Positions 25,030 through 33,487 of a stretch of 64,000 nt of DNA are shown here, one piece after another (the stretch's first letter is position 1; every line of letters starts with the position of its first letter). The notes beneath the pieces were generated by a model. That model saw only the letters and a list, made by a program, of their open reading frames with translations. It was not told the origin of the DNA and did not search any database. The stretch covers positions 264,263 through 328,262 of the forward strand of contig JACKOY010000004.1 of NCBI GenBank assembly GCA_024233935.1, written 5' to 3'. Origin of the DNA: Spirochaetales bacterium (GTDB taxonomy: Bacteria; Spirochaetota; Leptospiria; Leptospirales; Leptonemataceae). Both the position numbers and the translations under genes were made by a program.

Positions 25030-25875
25030 ATGATTATCAATCACAACATGAGCGCGGTGAATGCTCACCGTGTTCTGAAGTTCAATCAGTGGGAAGTGGA
25101 CAAGTCCATGGCGAATCTGTCTTCCGGGATGCGGATCAACCGCGCCGGGGACGATCCGTCGGGGCTGGCTGTTTCCGAAAGGATGCGAACCCAGATACAG
25201 GGGTTACGGCAGGCGGAGCGGAATACCGAGGACGGGATCAGCATGATCCAAACGGCCGAAGGTTACCTGAACCAACTGACCGAGATCTCTCAAAGGATTC
25301 GCGTACTGGCGGTGCAGTCGTCCAACGGTATCTACAGCAACGAGGATCGCGGGATGATCAATGTTGAAATCGAACAGCTTGTAGCCGAGGTCGATCGGAT
25401 CGCGTCGCAGGCCGAGTTCAACAATCACAGATTGTTGCTGGGCGACTTTGCGCAGGGCTCTTCAACGGGATCCATGTGGTTTCACATGGGGCCTAATGCT
25501 GGCCAGCGTGAGCGCGTCTACATTGGAACAATGACCGCTCAGGCTCTGGGTTTCAGGGCTGGAGCGGAAACAACTGTGACTCTGTCGACGCCGGAAGCCG
25601 CGAATCGAACGATCGGATTGGTCGATAACGCGTTGCAGACGATTCTGCAGCAGCGGGCGAATCTCGGGGGGTACTACAATCGCCTGGAGCATACTGCGAA
25701 GGGTTTGATGGTAGCCTACGAGAATCAAATGGCCTCCGAGTCGCGTATTCGAGATGCCGACATGGCGGAAGAAATGGTCAGGCTCACAACGAGACAGATC
25801 TTGAGTCAGAGCTCGATTGCGATGCTTGCCCAGGCCGGGGTGCGTCCACAAGGGGTTCTTCAGCTACTGAAGTAG
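25030..25875 (+). CDS. flaB: Periplasmic flagellin FlaB, second copy
   Basis: A second core flagellin of 281 residues, highly similar to the first copy over both terminal domains (MIINHNMSAVNAHRVLKF; AGVRPQGVLQLLK) with the same MWFHMGPNAGQRERVYI middle; the main differences fall in residues 170-215. ATG 25030 is preferred over an open frame from 24871 because it aligns with all FlaB N-termini and has AAGGAG upstream. Spirochaetes usually carry several FlaB paralogues that mix in one filament. A strong intrinsic terminator lies 71 bases after the stop. Confidence 0.97.
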   Translation: MIINHNMSAVNAHRVLKFNQWEVDKSMANLSSGMRINRAGDDPSGLAVSERMRTQIQGLRQAERNTEDGISMIQTAEGYLNQLTEISQRIRVLAVQSSNGIYSNEDRGMINVEIEQLVAEVDRIASQAEFNNHRLLLGDFAQGSSTGSMWFHMGPNAGQRERVYIGTMTAQALGFRAGAETTVTLSTPEAANRTIGLVDNALQTILQQRANLGGYYNRLEHTAKGLMVAYENQMASESRIRDADMAEEMVRLTTRQILSQSSIAMLAQAGVRPQGVLQLLK

Positions 25876-25946
25876 CCGACGAACGCCACCGGCAAAATAG
25901 ATTGGTTAGACGCAGAGCCTTGCGCTAGCCAGGAAATTTGACCGAT

Positions 25947-25974
25947 GCCCGGGATTCGTCCCGGGCTTTTTTTT
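25947..25974 (+). terminator. Intrinsic terminator after flaB
   Basis: GCCCGGG (25947-25953), loop ATTCGT, CCCGGGC (25960-25966), followed directly by eight T residues. A textbook Rho-independent terminator closing the flagellin unit. Confidence 0.93.
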
Positions 25975-26100
25975 GTCGCCGATGGGTCCGTCCACCACTC
26001 TATCGGAATAGGACGATTTTTCCTGAGTGTTCCCCGGGAAAATAGCTCCGCCCCGATGGCTTCTGAAACTCCGGGATCTGTTTGGTGATGCCTGAAATCG

Positions 26101-26607
26101 CTAGCGGCGCTTTCGCCATCGGTAGGCGCGTTTGGGGTGCAAATCCGCGTTATGGCGAAATGACCCAATCCGATTCAGCCGCCCACTCTTCAGGTTTACC
26201 CATTCCAGGTGCCGCACCCTGTTGGGAACGAGCAGAGCTCCGCCACTTTCGTTCGCTGGAGCTTCCGACAGCTCAAGTCGGATCATGATGATGACAAAAT
26301 AACAGATCGAAACACCGCAGGAGCGGGCCAGGCATCTGACCCATGCCCACTCCTGCCCCACCGCTCGAAAATGGCGCCGCTGAAGGCTCAGGTTTTCGCT
26401 CTGGTAGCGCGTGGAAATCCGCGGCGGGCGCTGGCGAATCAGGTTCTGGGCCACACGACCGTACTTGCGCAAAAGCACGCCCAGCAAGCCCCGCAGGCCG
26501 CCGTAGCGGCGATACAGATCATTCATGTGTGGCTCAAGGGCGAGCGGTATGAGCAAAGTCGCTCGGGCGAATTTTGGTTCCAGGGCGGTAGTTCTCCAGG
26601 TTCTCAT
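26101..26607 (-). CDS. DUF1564-like protein (Leptospira-type family)
   Basis: A 168-residue protein, basic at both ends. Its core reads LLIPLALEPHMNDLYRRYG, LLRKYGRV, then YQSENLSLQRRHFRAVGQEW and LARSCGVSICYFVIIMIRLEL. This succession (LLIP, RYG, LLxKY, YQ, FR, EW, LAxxxGVSxCxLF, LxLD) is the pattern I recognise as DUF1564, a family expanded in Leptospira and not known elsewhere. The short spacing and the GVS helix suggest a small DNA-binding protein, which is unproven. ATG at 26607; no good ribosome site was seen. The family call is from memory of the pattern. Confidence 0.7.
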   Translation of the reverse strand: MRTWRTTALEPKFARATLLIPLALEPHMNDLYRRYGGLRGLLGVLLRKYGRVAQNLIRQRPPRISTRYQSENLSLQRRHFRAVGQEWAWVRCLARSCGVSICYFVIIMIRLELSEAPANESGGALLVPNRVRHLEWVNLKSGRLNRIGSFRHNADLHPKRAYRWRKRR

Positions 26608-26664
26608 GACCGGGAGGGGTCAGCGATTTGCGTTTTGTTGCGTACTTTTTTTGGGAGGGCCGTT

Positions 26665-27150
26665 CTACAGCAGTTGCTCCAGGTCCTTTTCAAGCTCGGC
26701 CGGCTCCGTATTGGGCGCAAAGCGCTGCTTCACGCGGCCATCCCGATCGACCAGAAATTTTGTGAAGTTCCATTTGATGGCTTCGGTGCCCAGGGCCCCG
26801 GGTTGCTCCTTTTTCAGGTGACGAAAGAGTGGGTGAGCCTCGTTGCCGTTTACGTCCACCTTCTTAAAGATGGGGAAGGTCACTCCGTAATTGACCTTGC
26901 AAAATTCCTGAATCTCGCTTTCGTCTCCCGGCTCCTGTTTCCCGAATTGGTTGCACGGGAACCCAAGCACGACCAGCCCCTTGCCGGAGTGCTTTTCGTA
27001 CAGTTTTTCCAGACCGTCGTACTGGGGGGTGAATCCGCATTGGCTGGCTGTGTTGACCACCAGTAACACCTTGTCGCGGTATTCCTCCATCTTGATGTTT
27101 CGCCCGTCGACGGTGGTTACTTCAATATCGTAGATGGATTCTGCGCTCAT
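26665..27150 (-). CDS. Glutathione peroxidase family thiol peroxidase
   Basis: Reduces peroxides; bacterial Cys-type members mostly use thioredoxin. The 161-residue protein has the peroxidatic Cys38 in NTASQCGFTPQY, the LGFPCNQFGKQEPG motif with the second (resolving-type) Cys, and the WNFTKFLVDRDG motif with catalytic Trp and Asn. Cysteine replaces selenocysteine. AGGAG lies 9 bases before the ATG at 27150. No signal peptide, so cytoplasmic. Confidence 0.95.
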   Translation of the reverse strand: MSAESIYDIEVTTVDGRNIKMEEYRDKVLLVVNTASQCGFTPQYDGLEKLYEKHSGKGLVVLGFPCNQFGKQEPGDESEIQEFCKVNYGVTFPIFKKVDVNGNEAHPLFRHLKKEQPGALGTEAIKWNFTKFLVDRDGRVKQRFAPNTEPAELEKDLEQLL

Positions 27151-27212
27151 CCTATCGCTCCTGAGTTCATTTCTCCTGCTCCAATCAGAAAAGGTATTTC
27201 GTGTGCTTCAGG

Positions 27213-27428
27213 CTACCGCCGAAAATAGCTGATCAGCCAGAAAATGAGGGTCAAAACCAGCGAGAGCAAGAGGCTCGTGGCCAGCGGCACATACACCCGC
27301 AGGTTGCCCTTTTGAAACATCAGGTCTCCAGGCAGGCGAAGATTCAAACGCGACCCCAGCCAGAGAACGAGCCCCAGGGCCGCAAGCCCGATACCCGCAA
27401 AAAATAACAATCGCCCCGATTGTTCCAT
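27213..27428 (-). CDS. DUF2905 small membrane protein
   Basis: A 71-residue protein with two membrane helices (about 6-25 and 48-67) and the DUF2905 connecting segment LRLPGDLMFQKGNLRVYVPLA. The family is widespread and uncharacterised. The ATG is at 27428; an open frame extends upstream into the crotonase gene, but only this part carries the family pattern. It follows the crotonase stop by 43 bases and is probably cotranscribed. Confidence 0.88.
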   Translation of the reverse strand: MEQSGRLLFFAGIGLAALGLVLWLGSRLNLRLPGDLMFQKGNLRVYVPLATSLLLSLVLTLIFWLISYFRR

Positions 27429-27471
27429 CAACCAGCTGAACCTGAATCTACGGCACGTGCTCCGGACCGCA

Positions 27472-28290
27472 CTACTGGAAGCGGGGCCGCCGTCGCTCTT
27501 TGAAGGCCGCGCCCATTTCACGAAGGTCCAGGCTGTCAATAAACGCTGTGTTGAAAAGCAGGACGTGCTGAAGACCATCCTGCTCGGAATGATCCTGAAC
27601 GTAACGAAGCACTTCTTTGGTGCCCTGTACGGCCAGGCGAGGATTGGCGGCGATGGAAGCGGCCAGTTCCCGGGCCGCTTCAAGCACGGCCGGTTGATCG
27701 TCGTAGACGCGGCTCACGAGTTGCATCTGCCGGGCTTCTTCGGCGCTGAAATCGTCTCCGGTGAGGGCCATCAACTTGGTATTGCCCATTCCGATAATTC
27801 CCGGCAATCGATTCAGGCTGCCCATGTCTGCCACAATGGCAACTTTCGCCTCGCGCAAAGAGAAGCTGGCGTCTTTCGAGGCCAGACGGATATCGCAGGC
27901 CGCGATCAGGTCAAGCGCCCCCCCAATGCAATGCCTGTGGATAGCAGCCACGTAAACCTTGCGGCCGGTGGCGATGCGGTTCAGCCCGGACTGCATCTGC
28001 ACAATCAGATCGCGCAGTTCCACCCGGCGATCCCCGTTTTCGGCCTGCACCAGGTGTCCGAAATCATCAAAAAACGAAACGATATCCAGGCCGGTGCTGA
28101 ACGACTTGCCGTGGGCCGCAACCACAACGGCGCGAATGGCGTCGTCCGCCTCCAGTTCGTCGACCACCAGCGGCAGGTCCCGCCAGAAGGGCCAGTTCAT
28201 GGCGTTGCGGGCCTCGGGGCGGTTCAAGAACAGCGTGGCGATGCGCCGCTCTTCGTCCCGCTCAACTTGGAAAAAATCAAATCGGCTCAT
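27472..28290 (-). CDS. Enoyl-CoA hydratase/isomerase (dienoyl-CoA isomerase-like)
   Basis: A crotonase-fold enzyme of 272 residues acting on acyl-CoA esters. Oxyanion-hole segments are GKSFSTGLDIVSF and HCIGGALDLIAACD. Acidic residues in GGALDL, LREAKV and VADMGSLNRLP stand where delta-3,5-delta-2,4-dienoyl-CoA isomerase (ECH1) has its catalytic Asp/Glu/Asp set, so an isomerase in beta-oxidation of unsaturated fatty acids fits better than a hydratase. Leptospirales live on long-chain fatty acids, which suits this role. No other beta-oxidation gene is adjacent. Confidence 0.88.
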   Translation of the reverse strand: MSRFDFFQVERDEERRIATLFLNRPEARNAMNWPFWRDLPLVVDELEADDAIRAVVVAAHGKSFSTGLDIVSFFDDFGHLVQAENGDRRVELRDLIVQMQSGLNRIATGRKVYVAAIHRHCIGGALDLIAACDIRLASKDASFSLREAKVAIVADMGSLNRLPGIIGMGNTKLMALTGDDFSAEEARQMQLVSRVYDDQPAVLEAARELAASIAANPRLAVQGTKEVLRYVQDHSEQDGLQHVLLFNTAFIDSLDLREMGAAFKERRRPRFQ

Positions 28291-28331
28291 GCTGCACCAC
28301 GGACCTCGCTTGCCATGCCCGGGAAAGCCTT

Positions 28332-29165
28332 TTATTCACCGCAGACGAAATCAAAGGTCGCCAGCAATTCGACCGGATCGTGCTGAACGTAAAGAGTTGT
28401 TCCGCGATGGGCCCCTCCCAGTACGATCGCGAAGGTCCTTGCATTCAGTGAGATCACCTCCAGCCCGGAGTCGGGTTCTATCATGGGTATGTTCAGCCGG
28501 GCGACGGTAGCGCCGGTTCGCACGTTTATCCAGAGAATGACCCCGGCGTCTCCCGGAACGAAGGCCCAGACATTGCCGGCCTGATGGGCGACACCGGCCC
28601 CGTACATGTTCAGGGACAGGTCCTGAAAATCGGCGATCAGCCGACCGTCGCGCGCATCAAGCAAAAGTCCGTTGCAACCGGGGCCGGCTCCGACGCAGTC
28701 GCGAAGAAACAGTGTTTCACCGAGCAACTCGACGAACGACGCGTCCCGGTCCTGGAAGTCCCGCGTAAACTCGGCCAGAAGCCGACCGTTGAGCTCCGTC
28801 CGAAATCGCATGCGTGCTTCATTATCCGGGTCCGGTCGAATCGTTACAGCCAATCTACGAGCTGCATTGGTCAGTCTGCGCGGATGGACGAGCAGATGAT
28901 TCTCCGTCGCCGGAGATCGGAAGGAATCGGTGATCCTTTCAAGATTGCGGTTTTCGAGATCCAGCCGGTAGCAGTCCACCTCGTCGCTGATGGGATCAAG
29001 CAGGCAGAATTCCACCGCGCTTTCGCTGCCGGCCCTTCCACCAATCAAAATGGAGTGTGGCGACGGGCAGTCTTCATCGGGTTCCTCAGCCCTGAGGTGT
29101 CCGATCGCAATAAGAGCAGTCAGGCCGAAAGCAAAGACGGACCAATGCAGGTGAGGGCGGGCCAT
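28332..29165 (-). CDS. Exported protein, function unknown
   Basis: A 277-residue protein with a signal peptide (MARPHLHWSVFAFGLTALIAIGHLRA, cleavage before EEPDEDC). The mature part is beta-rich with repeated strand patterns such as SILIGGR, FLRDCVGAGPGCNGLLLDARDG and LWINVRTGATV, suggestive of a small propeller, but no named repeat is clear. ATG 29165 is chosen over a TTG at 29201 because it gives a clean signal. It is divergent from gmhA. Confidence 0.68.
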   Translation of the reverse strand: MARPHLHWSVFAFGLTALIAIGHLRAEEPDEDCPSPHSILIGGRAGSESAVEFCLLDPISDEVDCYRLDLENRNLERITDSFRSPATENHLLVHPRRLTNAARRLAVTIRPDPDNEARMRFRTELNGRLLAEFTRDFQDRDASFVELLGETLFLRDCVGAGPGCNGLLLDARDGRLIADFQDLSLNMYGAGVAHQAGNVWAFVPGDAGVILWINVRTGATVARLNIPMIEPDSGLEVISLNARTFAIVLGGAHRGTTLYVQHDPVELLATFDFVCGE

Positions 29166-29272
29166 AATAGGAAAGAGAATCGACCGGCGGGCGGCGGACA
29201 AGTCCTTTTGAAGGAAATGCAGGGTAGCCGGATTTCTCTTGCCGCCCCTTCCGGGTATAGATCAACTCCCCC

Positions 29273-29869
29273 ATGCGCGAAATGGTGAAAGCTCACATTC
29301 AGCGAAGCATCGAAGTGAAGCGGGCCGTGCTCGCAGGCACCCTGGTCGATCAGGTGGTCGAGGCAGGGCTGCTGCTGGCGGGAGCTTTTCGAGCGGGACA
29401 GAAGGTTTTGCTTTGTGGCAACGGAGGATCCGCCGGAGACGCCCAACATATTGCTACAGAGTTTGTCATTCGCTACCAGGCCGCAAACAAACGCGAGGCG
29501 CTGCCGGCGATTTCCCTTGCGACCGATACGAGCGCGCTGACCGCCGGCGGAAACGATCTCGGTTTCGACCTGGTCTTTGCGCGTCAGGTGGAAGCCCTCG
29601 GGCGTTCGGGAGATGTGCTGATCGGAATCACAACCTCCGGAAATTCGCCCAACATCATCGAAGCGTTTCGCATGGGGCGAAGCAAGGGAATGCGCCACGT
29701 GCTTCTGAGCGCCGATCGCGGCGGACGCATTATGAAAGACGCCCCTGAACTCGTCGACATTGCGCTCTTGGTGCCCTCCCAGGAGACCGCCCGTATCCAG
29801 GAGTGTCATATCATGCTCGGTCAAATCCTGTGTGCGGTTGTGGAGAAAGAGCTCTATGGGTTCGATTGA
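29273..29869 (+). CDS. gmhA: Phosphoheptose isomerase GmhA
   Basis: Converts sedoheptulose 7-phosphate into D-glycero-D-manno-heptose 7-phosphate, the first step to ADP-heptose for lipopolysaccharide. The 198-residue SIS-domain protein has LLCGNGGSAGDAQHIATEFV, the SLATDTSALTAGGND segment, ITTSGNSPNIIEA and the C-terminal QECHIMLGQILCAVVE helix with the Glu and His that bind zinc in GmhA. Its 3' end overlaps the next gene by 14 bases, so the two are translationally coupled. Confidence 0.93.
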   Translation: MREMVKAHIQRSIEVKRAVLAGTLVDQVVEAGLLLAGAFRAGQKVLLCGNGGSAGDAQHIATEFVIRYQAANKREALPAISLATDTSALTAGGNDLGFDLVFARQVEALGRSGDVLIGITTSGNSPNIIEAFRMGRSKGMRHVLLSADRGGRIMKDAPELVDIALLVPSQETARIQECHIMLGQILCAVVEKELYGFD

Positions 29870-30863
29870 GCCTGCTTTTCTATCCGGCGCCCCCGTCTAC
29901 ATCGGAGTGGACCTGGGCGGCAGCAACATCAGCGGCATGGCGTTTGCCTGGCAAGGGGAACGCTATCACTGCGTCGCCACAGAAAAGATCGATACCGAAG
30001 CAAAAGAAGGTTACGATCACGTTATCGTTCGCATTCGAAGCGTCATAGCCGAGCTGGTAGCCAGCACGAACAAACAAAATCTACGACCCGTGGCCGTGGG
30101 CCTCTGTGCGCCGGGCGTGGTCACGGCCGATGGCCGGGTGCGGGTCGCGCCCAATCTGGGCTGGAAAAACGTGACGCCGCTGCGAGATCTGGATCTGACC
30201 GCGCTCGGAATCAGCGAAGATGAGATCTTTCTTCTAAATGATGTGAACGCCGGCCTGATGGGCGAGCTGACGGCCTTAAAACCAGTGCCGCCGATCACGG
30301 TCGCCTACTTCTGTGGAACTGGAATCGGCGGGGCCGTCGCCATCAACGGTCAACTTTTGACCGGAGCCCACGGCGGGGCCGGGGAAGTCGGGCACATGGT
30401 TGTTCGTGCCGGCGGTCGTAAGTCCGATGGGGTGCACGGTTCGCTTGAGGCATACATTGGAAAATGGGCTATCAACCGGCGCATAGAACGCGAACTGGAA
30501 CGAAATCGAAAGACAATCTTCCGGAAATTGATCAAGTACAACCTCAAGAAGACGCCGATCAAGTCATCGACTCTGAAGAAGGCGTATCTTTCGAAGGACA
30601 GCTTTGCGCGGGACCTGCTGGAGGCATACTATGCCCGTTACCTGGGCATCGCCATCAGTCAGGTGGCGAACCTGCTGGAGCCCCACCTGGTCGTGCTCGG
30701 GGGGGGCATCATGGAGGCGCTTGGAACCGAGCTGATTCCGCACATTGAGGACCACCTCGCAAAACACGCCCTTACGACTCCGCCGGAATTGCGTCTGGCG
30801 ACTCTGGGTGATTCTGCGGGGCCTTTGGGCGCCGCCCATTACGCGCGCCTCTCGGTCGGCTGA
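29856..30863 (+). CDS. ROK-family sugar kinase-like protein
   Basis: A 335-residue protein of the ASKHA fold. Phosphate-1 motif VDLGGSNISG is at residues 18-27; LLNDVNAGLMGE holds the catalytic-type Asp; FCGTGIGGAVAINGQLLTGAHGGAGEVGH is the ROK glycine signature. The zinc-binding cysteine cluster normally following (CxCGxxGC) is missing; the region reads KSDGVHGSLEAYIG. An extra basic segment lies at about 200-245. Overlap with gmhA suggests a heptose or other sugar phosphate substrate, which is inference. Confidence 0.87.
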   Translation: MGSIEPAFLSGAPVYIGVDLGGSNISGMAFAWQGERYHCVATEKIDTEAKEGYDHVIVRIRSVIAELVASTNKQNLRPVAVGLCAPGVVTADGRVRVAPNLGWKNVTPLRDLDLTALGISEDEIFLLNDVNAGLMGELTALKPVPPITVAYFCGTGIGGAVAINGQLLTGAHGGAGEVGHMVVRAGGRKSDGVHGSLEAYIGKWAINRRIERELERNRKTIFRKLIKYNLKKTPIKSSTLKKAYLSKDSFARDLLEAYYARYLGIAISQVANLLEPHLVVLGGGIMEALGTELIPHIEDHLAKHALTTPPELRLATLGDSAGPLGAAHYARLSVG

Positions 30864-30866
30864 AGC

Positions 30867-31115
30867 ATGTTCTTGATCATCTTATTTATTCTGAGCGGTC
30901 TTTACATGCTCCTCATGGCGATCGGCCTGGTGCAGCGTCGTTTTCTGGCCGGGGTGCGCACCGAGTCCCGGGCCAATGTGCGCATGGCTCTTTTCGTTTT
31001 TGGCTTCGGCCTGCTTCTGCTGGGGACCTTTAACGCGTATCTGTACCTGGGCCTACGGCCGGAGATTCAGCGGATCCAGAACGAACAGTCCCGAGAGGCG
31101 TCGCCCGCTCCGTAA
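30867..31115 (+). CDS. Small two-helix membrane protein
   Basis: An 82-residue protein with hydrophobic segments at 2-20 and 41-62 and a charged tail. It starts 3 bases after the ROK stop and is therefore in the same transcript. No family recognised. Confidence 0.65.
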   Translation: MFLIILFILSGLYMLLMAIGLVQRRFLAGVRTESRANVRMALFVFGFGLLLLGTFNAYLYLGLRPEIQRIQNEQSREASPAP

Positions 31116-31182
31116 GTTTCCGCCCGCCCGGGGTCGATACTTTAAGGTGCGGGCGGTCCCGGGTGGCCGTCCGGGCGAAACT

Positions 31183-32805
31183 ATGTCCCGGCAGACAAAA
31201 CACAGGAACTCCGGCCTACTGCTGATTGCGGCCGGGCTGTATCTGGCCTCCGGGATTCTGGTGGGACTGCGTGCGGCCCCGGTGGAACTGCGCCAGGTGA
31301 ACACGGGCGCCTTCCCGCGCGTGGAACTCACCGTGGGCCAATCTTCGCCGCATCCGCTCTTTGTCGGCAATGCCCTGGAACCGGCCGACTTCGCGATTGA
31401 AGAGCTGATGGCCGACCGGGTCATCCCTGCGGCAGACATTGAGATCGTCTCCATGAGCGACACGGCCGATCGCCTCGACCTCGTGATTGTAACCGATGCC
31501 ACCCGTTCGGTTTCGGCCCGCAATTTCCGGGCCGGCATTTCGGCCGCAAAGGCGCTCGCGGAGGGCCTTGAGTCCGGCGACCGTATCGCTCTTTACTCAA
31601 TGCGCGGTGAACCGCGCCTGGAGCTGGACTTTACGTCTGACCGGGCGGCGGCTCTGGGCGCACTCTCGGGTCTGGAGCGAAACGGGCGCCGCACCCGGGT
31701 CTATGACAGTCTCTACAGTGGCATTTACGCGGCTCGCAGCGCGGTCGATGGTTCCGAAGCCGAAGCCCTGCGCGTGCGTTCGGCCGTGCTTTTGATCACG
31801 GACGGTCGCGACGAAGGCAGCTATCTAAACGATAACGATTGCTTTGAACTCGCCGAAATGGGCCGCCGCCTGGAAATTCCGATTTTTGTTCTTCTTTACG
31901 GCGGGGACGGGGACCGGCGGCTCCTGACCAGGCTGGCCTTGAAAAGTGGCGGGCGATTGCTGGAGCAACCCGCTCCGGGTGAGCTTGGAAACCTGCGGGC
32001 AGATCTGCGCCGACTGGCCGAGCGCGTCTATACGCTGCGCTATCAATCGAGCGCGCCGGAGGTTACCTATCCCGGTGAGCAGGTCTTCGTTCGGGTTTCC
32101 ATGCCGGCCGGAGGCGACGTGCGTTATGCTGCGGCCGCTTCCTATCGGGTGCCGTTTGGCAGTTTCTTTGCGGCCCGGCCGCTGGTGCTCGCCGGCCTTT
32201 TCGCTGTGGTCCTCGTGTTCGTGCTCTTGCTCTTGATTCTTGTGTTTGTACTTTACTTTGGGTGGCGGCGTCGGGGCCGGATTGCCGGGGACGACTCCCC
32301 GGATCTTGAACTGGAAGCAGAACCGGACAGCGATCCAACACCGTACATCGCTGCCGGCGAAACGGTACCAGGAGAAATCGCCAACCCCAGCGCCGGTCCC
32401 CGGGACCCGGCCGGCATGCTGATGGAAGACGAACGCACGCTCTACATGCGGGAGTACAACTACCGCGTTCTCCAGCTGGCGTTACGCGAAGCGCGTCGCT
32501 ACGGTAGCGCCATGCTGACCAAAAGTGGCGCAGTGGAAGGCGGCCCGCAACGCGAATACGATCTTTTCCTGGACACAACGGTTCTGGGGAGCGGGCGCTG
32601 GGCAAACATCCCCGTGCACGACAGCGCCGCCAGTCCTGTTCACGCAAAGATTAAGAAGGTCGACAGCCGCTTCGTGGTGTATGATCTGTTGAGCGCGTCG
32701 GGGGTTTATCTGAACGGACACAAAATTTTACGTCCGCGCGCATTGAACGATGGTGACGAACTGCGAATCGGACGGACCCGTTTTACTTTTTCCGGCAGCC
32801 CGTAG
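31183..32805 (+). CDS. vWA domain-membrane-FHA domain protein
   Basis: A 540-residue bitopic protein. An N-terminal signal/anchor (residues 12-30) is followed by a von Willebrand A domain (about 85-265) with metal-site variant DATRS instead of DxSxS and a second acidic loop ITDGRDEG. A strong membrane helix (about 326-355) leads to a cytoplasmic acidic linker and a C-terminal FHA domain (about 460-540) with HDSAASPVHAKI, YLNGHKI and LNDGDELRIGRTRF. FHA domains bind phosphothreonine, so the protein could pass an outside contact to a Ser/Thr kinase system. ATG 31183 is preferred over a frame open to 30976. Confidence 0.85.
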   Translation: MSRQTKHRNSGLLLIAAGLYLASGILVGLRAAPVELRQVNTGAFPRVELTVGQSSPHPLFVGNALEPADFAIEELMADRVIPAADIEIVSMSDTADRLDLVIVTDATRSVSARNFRAGISAAKALAEGLESGDRIALYSMRGEPRLELDFTSDRAAALGALSGLERNGRRTRVYDSLYSGIYAARSAVDGSEAEALRVRSAVLLITDGRDEGSYLNDNDCFELAEMGRRLEIPIFVLLYGGDGDRRLLTRLALKSGGRLLEQPAPGELGNLRADLRRLAERVYTLRYQSSAPEVTYPGEQVFVRVSMPAGGDVRYAAAASYRVPFGSFFAARPLVLAGLFAVVLVFVLLLLILVFVLYFGWRRRGRIAGDDSPDLELEAEPDSDPTPYIAAGETVPGEIANPSAGPRDPAGMLMEDERTLYMREYNYRVLQLALREARRYGSAMLTKSGAVEGGPQREYDLFLDTTVLGSGRWANIPVHDSAASPVHAKIKKVDSRFVVYDLLSASGVYLNGHKILRPRALNDGDELRIGRTRFTFSGSP

Positions 32806-33487
32806 CTCTGCGCGAGCGCTCGCTTCATTGTTATTGCTTTCGGTTACCGCCTGCTCCTCGACTCCCGATTGGATTCACACTCTGCCGGACCAGCCCGGGG
32901 ACCGGCCGCTTTCTGAACTGACAGGCCTCTGGGTGCGCGCGACGCCATCGCTCTATCGACTTGCCGATCCCGATGCATATTCGGTCGGCCAGGAGAGCAT
33001 TCTGATCGAAGAGGCAGCCGCAAACGAATGGCGATTCGAAAAAACGCATCTGTATGCCGAGGTGGTGGGCGGCCGCTACCGGGCGGCCGGCTTTCGCCAG
33101 ACCGGTTCATTGCTCCGCAGGGGCGTCTGGGTCTTGCTTTCGCCGGCACGGGCCTGGAGCTTTCAAGACCAGTTCGACCTGCCCGGTCCGGCCGGTAACG
33201 CGGCGGAGCTTGCCAGGCTGCCCGACTCAACAGAAATGCGATGGGAAACCGTCGATCCGTCGCCTGACCTTTTGTATTACTTCGAAACCAATGCCGAGCG
33301 CTCCCTGCTGGTGCCGCTGGCCTTTGAACGACTCGGTGCCGTTTATGATTTCGGGCTCTTTCGATTCAGCACGGCGCCCTACGAGCACGATAGCGATTCC
33401 TTTCAAAATGCCGTCAAGTCTCTGAGCTTTAAGTTACACCGGCCGCACGCCTATGTCAGGCAATCCCGCCACTCGCAGAGAAACTGA
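32750..33487 (+). CDS. Predicted lipoprotein, function unknown
   Basis: A 245-residue protein with a hydrophobic segment ending in LLLSVTAC (lipobox Cys35). The mature part has a charged linker, DRPLSELTGLWVRATPSLYRLADP, and beta-rich sequence; no family recognised. The ATG at 32750 lies inside the end of the vWA-FHA gene (56-base overlap), which makes the N-terminus uncertain but suggests coupling. Its 3' end overlaps the converging hydrolase gene by 37 bases. Confidence 0.68.
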   Translation: MVTNCESDGPVLLFPAARSSARALASLLLLSVTACSSTPDWIHTLPDQPGDRPLSELTGLWVRATPSLYRLADPDAYSVGQESILIEEAAANEWRFEKTHLYAEVVGGRYRAAGFRQTGSLLRRGVWVLLSPARAWSFQDQFDLPGPAGNAAELARLPDSTEMRWETVDPSPDLLYYFETNAERSLLVPLAFERLGAVYDFGLFRFSTAPYEHDSDSFQNAVKSLSFKLHRPHAYVRQSRHSQRN

